This document shows positions 1 to 5,318 of a stretch of 5,558 nucleotides of DNA, piece after piece. This DNA is from Bacillota bacterium (GTDB taxonomy: Bacteria > Bacillota_E > Sulfobacillia > Sulfobacillales > Sulfobacillaceae). How positions within the stretch are numbered: position 1 is the stretch's first letter; each line of letters starts with the position of its first letter. The position numbers and the translations under genes were made by a program. The notes beneath the pieces are model-generated. The model had not been told where the DNA came from. It made no database searches and worked only from the letters and a program-made list of their open reading frames with translations. The DNA is taken from positions 1 to 5,558 of the forward strand of contig JAKADJ010000189.1 of NCBI GenBank assembly GCA_021820645.1. The letters run 5' to 3'.

Positions 1-120
1 ACACCGCGCGGTTGTGAAAAAATGGCTCGGCGACTCGGTCGTGACATAAGACGGAACCGCCGGCGGGCGCCAACGTTGAAGATTTTTATGACCTATGTCC
101 AGCAGTACACACAGGATTAA
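1..120 (+). other. Left-edge segment, possible C-terminal tail of an upstream gene
   Basis: Two rightward frames are open from the window edge. Frame 1 runs to TAA at 118-120 and would give about 39 residues, rich in arginine in the middle and ending in TYVQQYTQD. Frame 2 runs to TAA at 47-49 and would give 15 residues ending in KKWLGDSVVT, with a more ordinary residue mix. Either could be the end of a rightward gene converging on the transporter, and the bidirectional hairpin at 135-163 would suit that layout. The segment is too short to recognise a family or to choose between frames. A perfect 10-bp GC palindrome sits at 57-66. No function is proposed. Confidence 0.25.
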
Positions 121-134
121 CGTTGTCTTCAAGG

Positions 135-163
135 AAGCCAGCGCGGACAATTCGCGCTGGCTT
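135..163. terminator. Bidirectional stem-loop terminator between convergent units
   Basis: AAGCCAGCGCG (135-145) pairs perfectly with CGCGCTGGCTT (153-163) around a 7-nt loop, giving an 11-bp GC-rich stem. It lies 25 nt beyond the stop codon of the leftward transporter. The flanking T-richness is modest: on the minus strand the stem runs into TTCCTT, and on the plus strand into TTAATG. It is therefore a strong hairpin with a weak U tract. The position between a stop codon and the window edge supports a terminator role for the transporter and probably for a convergent neighbour. Confidence 0.7.
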
Positions 164-188
164 AATGCTGTCGGAGAGATTCGCGTGT

Positions 189-1445
189 TCAAGCGGGAGT
201 GGACTCGGCGGGCGAATGCTGTAAAGCCTTCCGAAAGTGATCGGGAGATTCCGGGATGGTGAAGGCAGTAACCACCGATGCGGCGAGAGCGACCACTAAT
301 AATGCAAAGCCCGCAGTATAGGAGATTTGATTGATGATGATGCCCATGAGTATAGGGGCCAAAAATCCCCCAGCTTGTCCTCCGAAGTTAATTATCGAGC
401 CACCAGATGCCATCACTTTAGCAGACAGAAGCCGTATCGGAAGTCCGAAGATTGGTAAAAATGCCATTTGTAAGAAGAACAAGGCAATTGTCATAAATGT
501 GACGTAGGCAGTGACCGATGAAGCAGTGGCCATCAAGATTAAGAAAATAATTCCCAAAACTTCTACCGAGACCACCAGTCGTCGAAAATGTGCATGAAAC
601 ACTCGATCGAAGAGCCACCCGCCTAATATCGTTCCGATTGCACCCGCAAACCACGGAATGGCCACTAAGACTCCGGTAGCGATAAGGTGCACATGTCGGG
701 CGTCGACAAGGTAGGTGGGAACCCACGCGAGGAGACCCCAAATCACAATGTCAAATGTGCCAAACATAATCGCAAATCGCCAGATTAGCCCGGATTGCAG
801 AACGTCTCGGGTGGACTCACCTACGGTGTCGGAATCCAACGACGCATCGACCGCTGTCGGTGCTGTTGTCTCATGAGCGACCGCCGTGCGGGGCAACCAG
901 ATCCATAACACGATAGCTATAATGATACCGAGACCCATAATCATAAAAAAAGCGTGCCGCCAACCCAGAAGGACAATAGCCGGTGCCGCGATGAGGGGTG
1001 CCAAGGCGGCACCAAACGAGTTTGATGAGAGCATCCAGCTGTTTGCTGTTACTCGTTGACTGGGGCGCACCCGTTCGCTAATCGCTTTCATTGAGGCGGC
1101 GGGGAATGTCCCCTCGGTAATGCCAAACAGGCCACGGACAAAAAGGAGTCCCACATAGGAGCTCACGATGCCCGTGAGGCCCGTGAAGATTGACCAGAGG
1201 GTTAGGGATAGAGTCATGGCTTTGCGAGCACCCAGTCGGTCGCTGATGAAACCCCCTGGGATTTGGAAAATCGCATAAGTCAACGCAAAAGCACTCATAA
1301 TGCCACCCAGTTCGATGGTGTTAAGTTGAAAGGTCTTGCCAATATCCGGAAGTGCAATGGAGATGACAAGTCGATCAATGTAGTCAATTAGCCACGCGAC
1401 AAATAACAAAATGACGGTCACGCGGGCGACACGTCTCGCATCCAT
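189..1445 (-). CDS. MFS transporter, ACS (anion:cation symporter)-like
   Basis: This is a 418-residue inner-membrane secondary transporter with the usual MFS layout: about twelve hydrophobic segments in two halves joined by a hydrophilic loop (about residues 186-218). The first helix carries DYIDR (21-25), like the D-R-x-N-x-S signature of the ACS family. Loop 2-3 carries motif A, GGFISDRLGARK (64-75), and helix 4 has RGLFGITEGTFPAA (104-117), typical of ACS and related carriers. ACS members mostly import organic anions such as hexuronates, glucarate or aromatic acids with protons. Import of an N-acylamino acid or similar anion is inferred only from the divergent racemase and M20 genes. The ATG start at 1443-1445 is preceded by GAGGGGGAG (1451-1459) at 5-nt spacing, a good ribosome binding site. 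Family assignment is secure; the substrate is unknown. Confidence 0.93.
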   Translation of the reverse strand: MDARRVARVTVILLFVAWLIDYIDRLVISIALPDIGKTFQLNTIELGGIMSAFALTYAIFQIPGGFISDRLGARKAMTLSLTLWSIFTGLTGIVSSYVGLLFVRGLFGITEGTFPAASMKAISERVRPSQRVTANSWMLSSNSFGAALAPLIAAPAIVLLGWRHAFFMIMGLGIIIAIVLWIWLPRTAVAHETTAPTAVDASLDSDTVGESTRDVLQSGLIWRFAIMFGTFDIVIWGLLAWVPTYLVDARHVHLIATGVLVAIPWFAGAIGTILGGWLFDRVFHAHFRRLVVSVEVLGIIFLILMATASSVTAYVTFMTIALFFLQMAFLPIFGLPIRLLSAKVMASGGSIINFGGQAGGFLAPILMGIIINQISYTAGFALLVVALAASVVTAFTIPESPDHFRKALQHSPAESTPA

Positions 1446-1463
1446 AATTTCTCCCCCTCAGTG

Positions 1464-1483
1464 TTGAAAGTAATTCTTTACAA
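1464..1483. promoter_or_regulatory. Candidate RpiR operator 1 (imperfect inverted repeat)
   Basis: TTGAAAGTAATTCTTTACAA is an imperfect palindrome with 7 of 10 symmetric pairs. The half-site TTGAAA resembles the TGAAA/TTTCA-type arms seen in several MurR/RpiR operators. It covers the -35 and much of the spacer of the rightward promoter, and lies near the expected start of the leftward transcript. That the neighbouring regulator binds here is inferred from position and symmetry. Confidence 0.5.
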
Positions 1484-1492
1484 GTTTATAAT
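1464..1492 (+). promoter_or_regulatory. Rightward sigma-A-type promoter of the regulator-racemase unit
   Basis: TTGAAA (1464-1469) and a perfect TATAAT (1487-1492) are separated by exactly 17 nt, a near-consensus housekeeping promoter. Transcription should start around 1498-1500, leaving a short leader of about 24 nt before the ATG at 1523. Candidate operators overlap the -35/spacer and the start site, which is the arrangement expected for repression, probably autoregulation by the adjacent RpiR-type protein. Confidence 0.75.
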
Positions 1493-1511
1493 GATGAAAG
1501 AAATTTTTCAA
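1483..1511 (-). promoter_or_regulatory. Leftward promoter of the MFS gene (overlaps the regulator promoter)
   Basis: On the minus strand TTGAAA (1511-1506) is a 5/6 match to the -35 consensus. Two overlapping -10 candidates follow: TAAACT (1488-1483) at 17-nt spacing and TATAAA (1490-1485) at 15-nt spacing. Transcription would start near 1476, giving a leader of about 30 nt that includes the ribosome binding site. The -10 element overlaps the TATAAT of the rightward promoter, so the two promoters cannot be occupied together. Confidence 0.5.
1495..1510. promoter_or_regulatory. Candidate RpiR operator 2 (imperfect inverted repeat)
   Basis: TGAAAGAAATTTTTCA has perfect 5-bp outer arms (TGAAA/TTTCA) and 6 of 8 symmetric pairs. 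Its left 14 bases match operator 1 at 12 positions (TGAAAGtAATTcTT against TGAAAGaAATTtTT), and the two copies are offset by 30 bp, close to three helical turns. It covers the start site of the rightward promoter and most of the -35 of the leftward one, so a bound protein could block both. Confidence 0.5.
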
Positions 1512-1522
1512 GAGACGAGGTT

Positions 1523-2416
1523 ATGAAAATTATCGAAATTCACAACAAGCTACAGGGTGCGCTGCCAAAAGCCTCGCCCCGTATTCAGAAAGCTTTGGTG
1601 TGGCTGGCGCAACATACCCCCGAGGTGGCTTGGAACGGCCTTGAGAGGGTGTCCCAAGAAGCGGGAGTAAGTCCCGCGACGATGGTTCGTGCGGTCCAGT
1701 CCGCAGGATTTGCGGGATATGTGGAGTTGCAACGACAGGTGCGGGACCTTGGGCCTTCACCCTCGTTGGCTTGGCGCCTTTTCCGCGAGCACGAGTCCGG
1801 TGGGCCGGAGGATGTCATTACCTCGGTCGTCCGACAAGAAACCTCCAATCTCGAGCAATTAGGCCAGATTTTGCGCCCACAACTTCCGGCATTGGTGACA
1901 TGGCTTTTGCAACGGCGACGTATTGTTGTCGTCGCCAGCTTAATGACAGCCGCACTTGCTGATCATCTGGCTCTCCATCTTCGCCTCTTGCTCGGAGCGG
2001 TAGACTATGTGGACGCATCCTCGAGTGAGGCATGGTTGCGCATCCGAGACCTCAAACCCGAAGACGGGGTCATCGGGGTCAGTTATCCCCGGTATTCCGA
2101 AGCCACAGCTGCTTTTTTGGCCAGAGCCTATCGTCGGACGCCCCATATCATGTTTTTAACCGACCTTTCTGGAGTCTCTCCTAAAAATGTGACGATGACG
2201 GTGCGTCTACCGAGTGCATCAGAATCTCATTATAGTTCGACCGTGGCACTGATGTCTCTGATCCAAATATTGGCGCATGAACTGGCGACTCGCGATCCCG
2301 AGCGCGTTAGGCGTAATCTTGACCAAGCGGATATGATATGGAGGGAACTGAACGGGCTCGGGTACCCTGAATCCATGCTTATCCGAGAACAGGAGGAAGA
2401 CGATGATTCAGATTGA
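1523..2416 (+). CDS. MurR/RpiR-family transcriptional regulator (HTH + SIS domain)
   Basis: This is a 297-residue cytoplasmic DNA-binding regulator, the normal length for the family. The N-terminal HTH_6 domain spans about residues 1-77, with the recognition region ERVSQEAGVSPATMVRAVQS (41-60) followed by the typical GFAGYVELQRQVR. The C-terminal SIS domain spans about 121-255. In phosphosugar-binding SIS domains a Ser/Thr-Gly loop follows the second strand; here the equivalent is VSYPRYS (186-192), and the first loop reads VVVASLMTA rather than GxGxS. This PRYS-type loop recurs in a subset of RpiR proteins and suggests a ligand other than a common sugar phosphate. It probably controls the divergent transporter and its own unit. 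The start is the ATG at 1523; only a close GAGG (1517-1520) precedes it, so its own ribosome binding site is poor. The acidic C-terminus overlaps the start of the next gene. Confidence 0.92.
   Translation: MKIIEIHNKLQGALPKASPRIQKALVWLAQHTPEVAWNGLERVSQEAGVSPATMVRAVQSAGFAGYVELQRQVRDLGPSPSLAWRLFREHESGGPEDVITSVVRQETSNLEQLGQILRPQLPALVTWLLQRRRIVVVASLMTAALADHLALHLRLLLGAVDYVDASSSEAWLRIRDLKPEDGVIGVSYPRYSEATAAFLARAYRRTPHIMFLTDLSGVSPKNVTMTVRLPSASESHYSSTVALMSLIQILAHELATRDPERVRRNLDQADMIWRELNGLGYPESMLIREQEEDDDSD
2391..2396 (+). promoter_or_regulatory. Ribosome binding site of the racemase gene inside the regulator gene
   Basis: AGGAGG lies 6 nt before the ATG at 2403, a near-ideal Shine-Dalgarno. It is embedded in the last codons of the regulator, where it encodes part of the acidic tail EQEEDDD. 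It fixes the racemase start and, with the 14-nt overlap, suggests translational coupling. It is far stronger than the regulator's own site, so the enzyme may be made in excess over the regulator. Confidence 0.85.
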
Positions 2417-3539
2417 CGAGGTTGTTTTGCACCGACTGACGATGCCGCTGCAATTTCGCTTTGAAACCAGTTTTGGGGTGCAGACCCATCGGGACATCTT
2501 ATTAGCGGAGATTCGTACCGATGAAGGGCTAGTGGGGTGGGGTGAAAGCGTAGCATTATCGCGCCCGCTCTACAACGAGGAAACCACGGACAGCGTCTAT
2601 GCCTTCCTGGTCCGCGAAGGCATACCCTTGTTGTTTTCGCGCCAGTGGGCCGATCCAGCAGAATTTTTCCCTTACGCCAAAACATTTCATGGGAATCATA
2701 TGGGCAAGTTCACCCTGGAAGGACCCCTTTGGGATATTGCGTCTCAGCAGCGTGGCGTGCCCTTGGCTCGGCTCTTAGGCGGAGCGAAAACCCGTGTAGA
2801 TGTGGGGGTAAGCATCGGCATCAAACCCGTGCAAGAACTCCTCCAAGAGGTGAAGGATTACGTCGATCAAGGTTACCGACGCATCAAAATTAAAGTGAAG
2901 CCCGGTTGGGATAGTGAACCGATTGGGGCGATTCGAGCTCTCTTCCCGGATGTTCCCCTCATGGTGGATGCGAACACTGCTTACACAGCGGACGACATCG
3001 AAAACCTCAAAGTATTGGATGAGTATAACCTGATGATGATTGAGCAACCGTTTGCCGAAGACGCATGGGATCTTTATCCTATCGTGCAGGCTGCGCTGAA
3101 GACGCCTATTTGCCTCGATGAGTCCATCCATACCCTGGAGGATGCCAAGCGAGCCATCCGTTCCCAAGCGTGTCGTATCATCAATGTCAAATTAGGGAGG
3201 ATCGGAGGCATTCAAGCAGCCTTAGACCTTGTGCCAGTTGCGGAGCAGGCGGGCATTGAACTCTGGTGCGGGGGGATGTTGGAGACCGGGATCGGGCGAG
3301 CATTTAATGTGGCCCTTGCTACACTTTCAGCATTTACATTACCCGGTGATACTGCGGCAAGCGGCCGATATTGGCACCCGGACATCATTCGGCCCGAGGT
3401 CACGGTGGACAACGGGCAAATTCAGGTGCCAGACGTTGCGGGATTGGGATACGCCGTGGATACGGACCAAATACAGCGGTATCAATGGGCGCAGTGGCAT
3501 TTTCGTAGGGGTCAGGATAGCCCGAAATTAATTTCATGA
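2403..3539 (+). CDS. menC: N-acyl(succinyl)amino acid racemase / o-succinylbenzoate synthase-type enolase
   Basis: This 378-residue cytoplasmic, Mg2+-dependent enzyme belongs to the muconate-lactonizing subgroup of the enolase superfamily: an N-terminal capping domain (about 1-125), then a TIM-like barrel. The catalytic set is complete: KxK base K162/K164 in IKIKVKPGWD, metal ligands D189 (VDANTAY), E214 (MIEQPF) and D239 (CLDES), and the opposing base K263 (NVKLGRIGG). The motifs CGGMLETGIGRA (289-300) and FTLPGDTAASGRYW (311-324) are characteristic of MenC and N-succinylamino acid racemase (NSAR). They argue against dipeptide epimerase, which has a DxD motif there. NSAR interconverts N-acyl D- and L-amino acids, and many members also make o-succinylbenzoate for menaquinone. 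Sequence alone does not separate the two roles. Here the regulator, transporter and M20 neighbours, with no other men genes in view, favour racemization. It overlaps the regulator by 14 nt and has a strong ribosome binding site. Confidence 0.9.
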   Translation: MIQIDEVVLHRLTMPLQFRFETSFGVQTHRDILLAEIRTDEGLVGWGESVALSRPLYNEETTDSVYAFLVREGIPLLFSRQWADPAEFFPYAKTFHGNHMGKFTLEGPLWDIASQQRGVPLARLLGGAKTRVDVGVSIGIKPVQELLQEVKDYVDQGYRRIKIKVKPGWDSEPIGAIRALFPDVPLMVDANTAYTADDIENLKVLDEYNLMMIEQPFAEDAWDLYPIVQAALKTPICLDESIHTLEDAKRAIRSQACRIINVKLGRIGGIQAALDLVPVAEQAGIELWCGGMLETGIGRAFNVALATLSAFTLPGDTAASGRYWHPDIIRPEVTVDNGQIQVPDVAGLGYAVDTDQIQRYQWAQWHFRRGQDSPKLIS

Positions 3540-3809
3540 CGGGACAAGACAGGCTAGCGTTGAGTTGCGGCTTGTCTGATTGGCGAGGTTGATGGGGCGG
3601 GTTGGGAATTTGCGAGTTCCATGGTAATTGCTAAACTTCGAGGCTTGCTTCCACGGTATTCCATTCGCCCGTGGCGATGAATGCATGGAGTGATAAGCGG
3701 GGCGTGGGGGACAAATCTTGACACAGTCGGGAATGGAGCACCCAGCACAAAGCGAGTACATCAAAACTGCCACGGCAAGCCGTTGGCATTAAAATCGGGG
3801 GGTATCATC
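3540..3809 (+). other. Gap and leader between the racemase and M20 genes
   Basis: This 270-nt gap contains no convincing gene. It holds a weak 6-bp stem just after the racemase stop (GACAAG 3543-3548 / CTTGTC 3571-3576, no U tract), a 6-bp stem CCACGG/CCGTGG (3651-3656/3669-3674), an isolated perfect TTGACA (3718-3723) without a -10 at the right distance, and a stem-loop just before the M20 ribosome binding site. No clear promoter or terminator is visible, so read-through from the regulator promoter is the simplest assumption. I recognise no riboswitch or T-box signature. Confidence 0.5.
3768..3788 (+). other. Stem-loop just upstream of the M20 ribosome binding site
   Basis: TGCCACGG (3768-3775) and CCGTTGGCA (3780-3788) pair over 8 bp with a single bulged T and a 4-nt CAAG loop. 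The stem ends 8 nt before the G-run that serves as ribosome binding site for the TTG start at 3810. There is no U tract, so it is unlikely to be a terminator. It could stabilise the message or modulate translation, but it may also be incidental. Confidence 0.35.
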
Positions 3810-4970
3810 TTGCAAGACCGAATTCTGACCTACCTACAAGATCACGAAGAAAACATGGTCAAAGATTTAAAGTGGTTGATCGAATCGGAATCGCCATCCA
3901 CGGATAAAGCGCTATTGGATCGTACTGCTGAAGTCGTCGCCCGGATTCTTGAGGCCAGTGGGTTTACGATCAGCACTATCTGCCAAGACAATGCCGGTAA
4001 CCAGATTCGAGGTTACCTCGAGGGATCGCTTAAGGATCGGCCCATATTAGTTTTGGCCCATTACGATACGGTGTGGGAGGCGGGCACTCTTCGTGACAAC
4101 CCCTTTTCATGGCAGAATGGGGTTCTCCGAGGTCCCGGCGTGTTCGATATGAAGGCGGGTCTGATTCAAGCGGCATGGGCTTGTCGGGCACTTAGGAATA
4201 CGGACTACATACGGCGACCCATTGTATTCTTGGTTACATCTGATGAAGAGATCGGGAGTGCACACTCGCGGCCGATTATTGAGGAGGAGGCTAAGAAGGC
4301 GTGTGCCGTCCTCGTTTTTGAGGCAAGCCATCACGGCGCGCTCAAGACGGCAAGGAAAGGGACCTGTCTTTATGAATGGCGCATCTCCGGTAAGGCCGCA
4401 CATGCGGGCCTCGATCCATTGGGCGGAGTCAGTGCGGTCGAGGAATTAGCGGACCAGATTGTGGATTTGCGCACGCTAGTCAATTCCGTAACCGGAACCA
4501 CGGTGAATGTGGGCGTGGTGAATGGTGGCACGCGCTCTAACGTCATTGCGGCGGAGGCCTCGGCTGCTATCGATATCCGTGTAGGAACAGCCCAGGAAGC
4601 GGAACGGGTTATGCGTTACATGGAGCAGATAGCACCCAAGCGAAAGGGTATCCGCATGGAAATCCGAGGTGGTCTTAATCGTCCACCAATGGAAAGGACT
4701 CCGGACGTCGTGGAGATATTTGAGATGGCGAAAGAGGTTGGTCGTGAGTTGGGATTAGATCTGGATGAAGCGTCGGTAGGCGGGGCTAGTGACGGAAATT
4801 TTTGCGCGGCGCTGGGTATCCCCGTCATTGATGGACTGGGAGCAGTGGGAGATGGCGCCCATGCGGCCGATGAACATGTGATAGCGCAGACCATACCGAT
4901 TCGGGCTGCATTGGCCGCTCGCTTAATGGTCCGGCTTTCTGAAGAAGTTCCATTACGCGATGGCCCGTAA
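3810..4970 (+). CDS. M20-family zinc peptidase / N-acyl-L-amino acid deacylase (CPG2-like)
   Basis: This is a 386-residue metallohydrolase related to carboxypeptidase G2, ArgE/DapE and aminoacylases, which release L-amino acids from N-acylated substrates. With the TTG start the di-zinc ligands are H84 (LAHYDT), D113 (FDMKAG), E147 (TSDEE), E171 (VFEAS) and H351 (GDGAH), with catalytic E146 and D86. The lid/dimerisation domain lies roughly at 183-295, with GKAAHAG (H198) and SNVIA (N244). No signal peptide is visible, so it should be cytoplasmic. The start chosen is TTG at 3810: GGGGGGT (3797-3803) sits just upstream, and the protein then begins at the usual M20 helix. An in-frame ATG at 3681 would add 43 residues that look non-coding and has no ribosome binding site. 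Beside an NSAR-type racemase the likely role is desuccinylation or deacylation of the L-product; glutamate carboxypeptidase activity is the alternative. Confidence 0.9.
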   Translation: MQDRILTYLQDHEENMVKDLKWLIESESPSTDKALLDRTAEVVARILEASGFTISTICQDNAGNQIRGYLEGSLKDRPILVLAHYDTVWEAGTLRDNPFSWQNGVLRGPGVFDMKAGLIQAAWACRALRNTDYIRRPIVFLVTSDEEIGSAHSRPIIEEEAKKACAVLVFEASHHGALKTARKGTCLYEWRISGKAAHAGLDPLGGVSAVEELADQIVDLRTLVNSVTGTTVNVGVVNGGTRSNVIAAEASAAIDIRVGTAQEAERVMRYMEQIAPKRKGIRMEIRGGLNRPPMERTPDVVEIFEMAKEVGRELGLDLDEASVGGASDGNFCAALGIPVIDGLGAVGDGAHAADEHVIAQTIPIRAALAARLMVRLSEEVPLRDGP

Positions 4971-5044
4971 ATGGGTGCTACGAGCGGCGGAGTAATGCGG
5001 GTCCCAAGGAGCTAGAGCGGCACCATATCGTCGAAATGGCATCG

Positions 5045-5068
5045 CTTGAGAGAGTCTCAGGAATTTTT
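5045..5068 (+). terminator. Candidate intrinsic terminator after the M20 gene
   Basis: CTTGAGA (5045-5051) pairs with TCTCAGG (5055-5061) over 7 bp including one G-U pair, around a GAG loop. AA and a run of five T (5064-5068) follow. It lies about 75 nt beyond the M20 stop codon. The stem is short and not very GC-rich, so termination may be partial. Confidence 0.4.
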
Positions 5069-5085
5069 CCGGGGTAGACGTTCAT

Positions 5086-5117
5086 TCGTCTTTGGCGCTC
5101 AATTGCGCGGAAGACGA
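5086..5117. other. 32-nt imperfect hairpin downstream of the M20 gene
   Basis: TCGTCTT (5086-5092) pairs with AAGACGA (5111-5117), extended by one wobble, one G-G mismatch and a perfect GCGC/GCGC inner stem around the loop TCAATT. It has no U tract on either strand. It may back up the terminator candidate at 5045-5068 or protect the 3' end of the transcript. Confidence 0.45.
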
Positions 5118-5224
5118 AACCTGTCCCATGGAGCTCAGAATGGGTTCTTCCTGTCGGAGATTCGGTTAGTTCAGAGCTGATGGTTGGCAGAAAAAGGGAG
5201 GTTATTTGGGGATGGGGAGAGTGC

Positions 5225-5259
5225 GACGTTCCGAAATTTCGGCTGATGGCGGGAACGTC
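5225..5259. repeat. Nested palindrome (12-bp perfect palindrome inside an 8-bp inverted repeat)
   Basis: CCGAAATTTCGG (5231-5242) is a perfect 12-bp palindrome. It lies within a larger inverted repeat, GACGTTCC (5225-5232) and GGAACGTC (5252-5259), both arms perfect; the left arm and the palindrome share two bases. The nested symmetry upstream of the right-edge reading frame could be an operator or a structured RNA element. No known regulator motif is recognised. Confidence 0.5.
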
Positions 5260-5318
5260 TGTGCTGGCCAAACGGCGCATACCCGGCTATTAAGTACGTA
5301 GGTAACGTTTGGGTCTAA

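Larger units (their letters stand above)
4971..5318. other. 348-nt stretch without a convincing gene
   Basis: No frame here has a start with a ribosome binding site together with protein-like composition. A 100-codon leftward open frame (4978-5280) and a 71-codon rightward one without a clear start (5078-5293) both look accidental. The stretch contains a terminator candidate (5045-5068), a 32-nt hairpin (5086-5117) and a nested palindrome (5225-5259). Its right end, from about 5247, is in the same frame as the repeat protein that follows and may be decayed coding sequence. No clear promoter is visible for a rightward gene. Confidence 0.5.

Noticed and set aside
72..132. Repeated AACGTTG (72-78 and 119-125) and TTGAAGA/TCTTCAA inverted repeat as a mobile-element end
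   Set aside because: Short repeats with no transposase, target duplication or further symmetry; consistent with chance.
3543..3576. Terminator directly after the racemase gene
   Set aside because: Only a 6-bp stem around a 22-nt loop and no U tract, so it is too weak to call.
3718..3746. Internal promoter with perfect TTGACA before the M20 gene
   Set aside because: At 16-18 nt spacing the sequence is CCCAGC-like, with no resemblance to TATAAT; the -35 match stands alone.
3681..3809. N-terminal extension of the M20 protein from ATG 3681
   Set aside because: There is no ribosome binding site, the 43 added residues do not resemble an M20 N-terminus or a signal peptide, and the region contains a stem-loop and a good G-run site for TTG 3810.
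4978..5280. Leftward 100-residue open frame
   Set aside because: Ser/Arg-rich composition with no recognisable motif, and several hairpins run through it. It could not be supported as a gene.
5078..5293. Rightward 71-codon open frame containing WGWGECDVPKF
   Set aside because: No convincing start with a ribosome binding site, no recognisable family and a short length; probably accidental.
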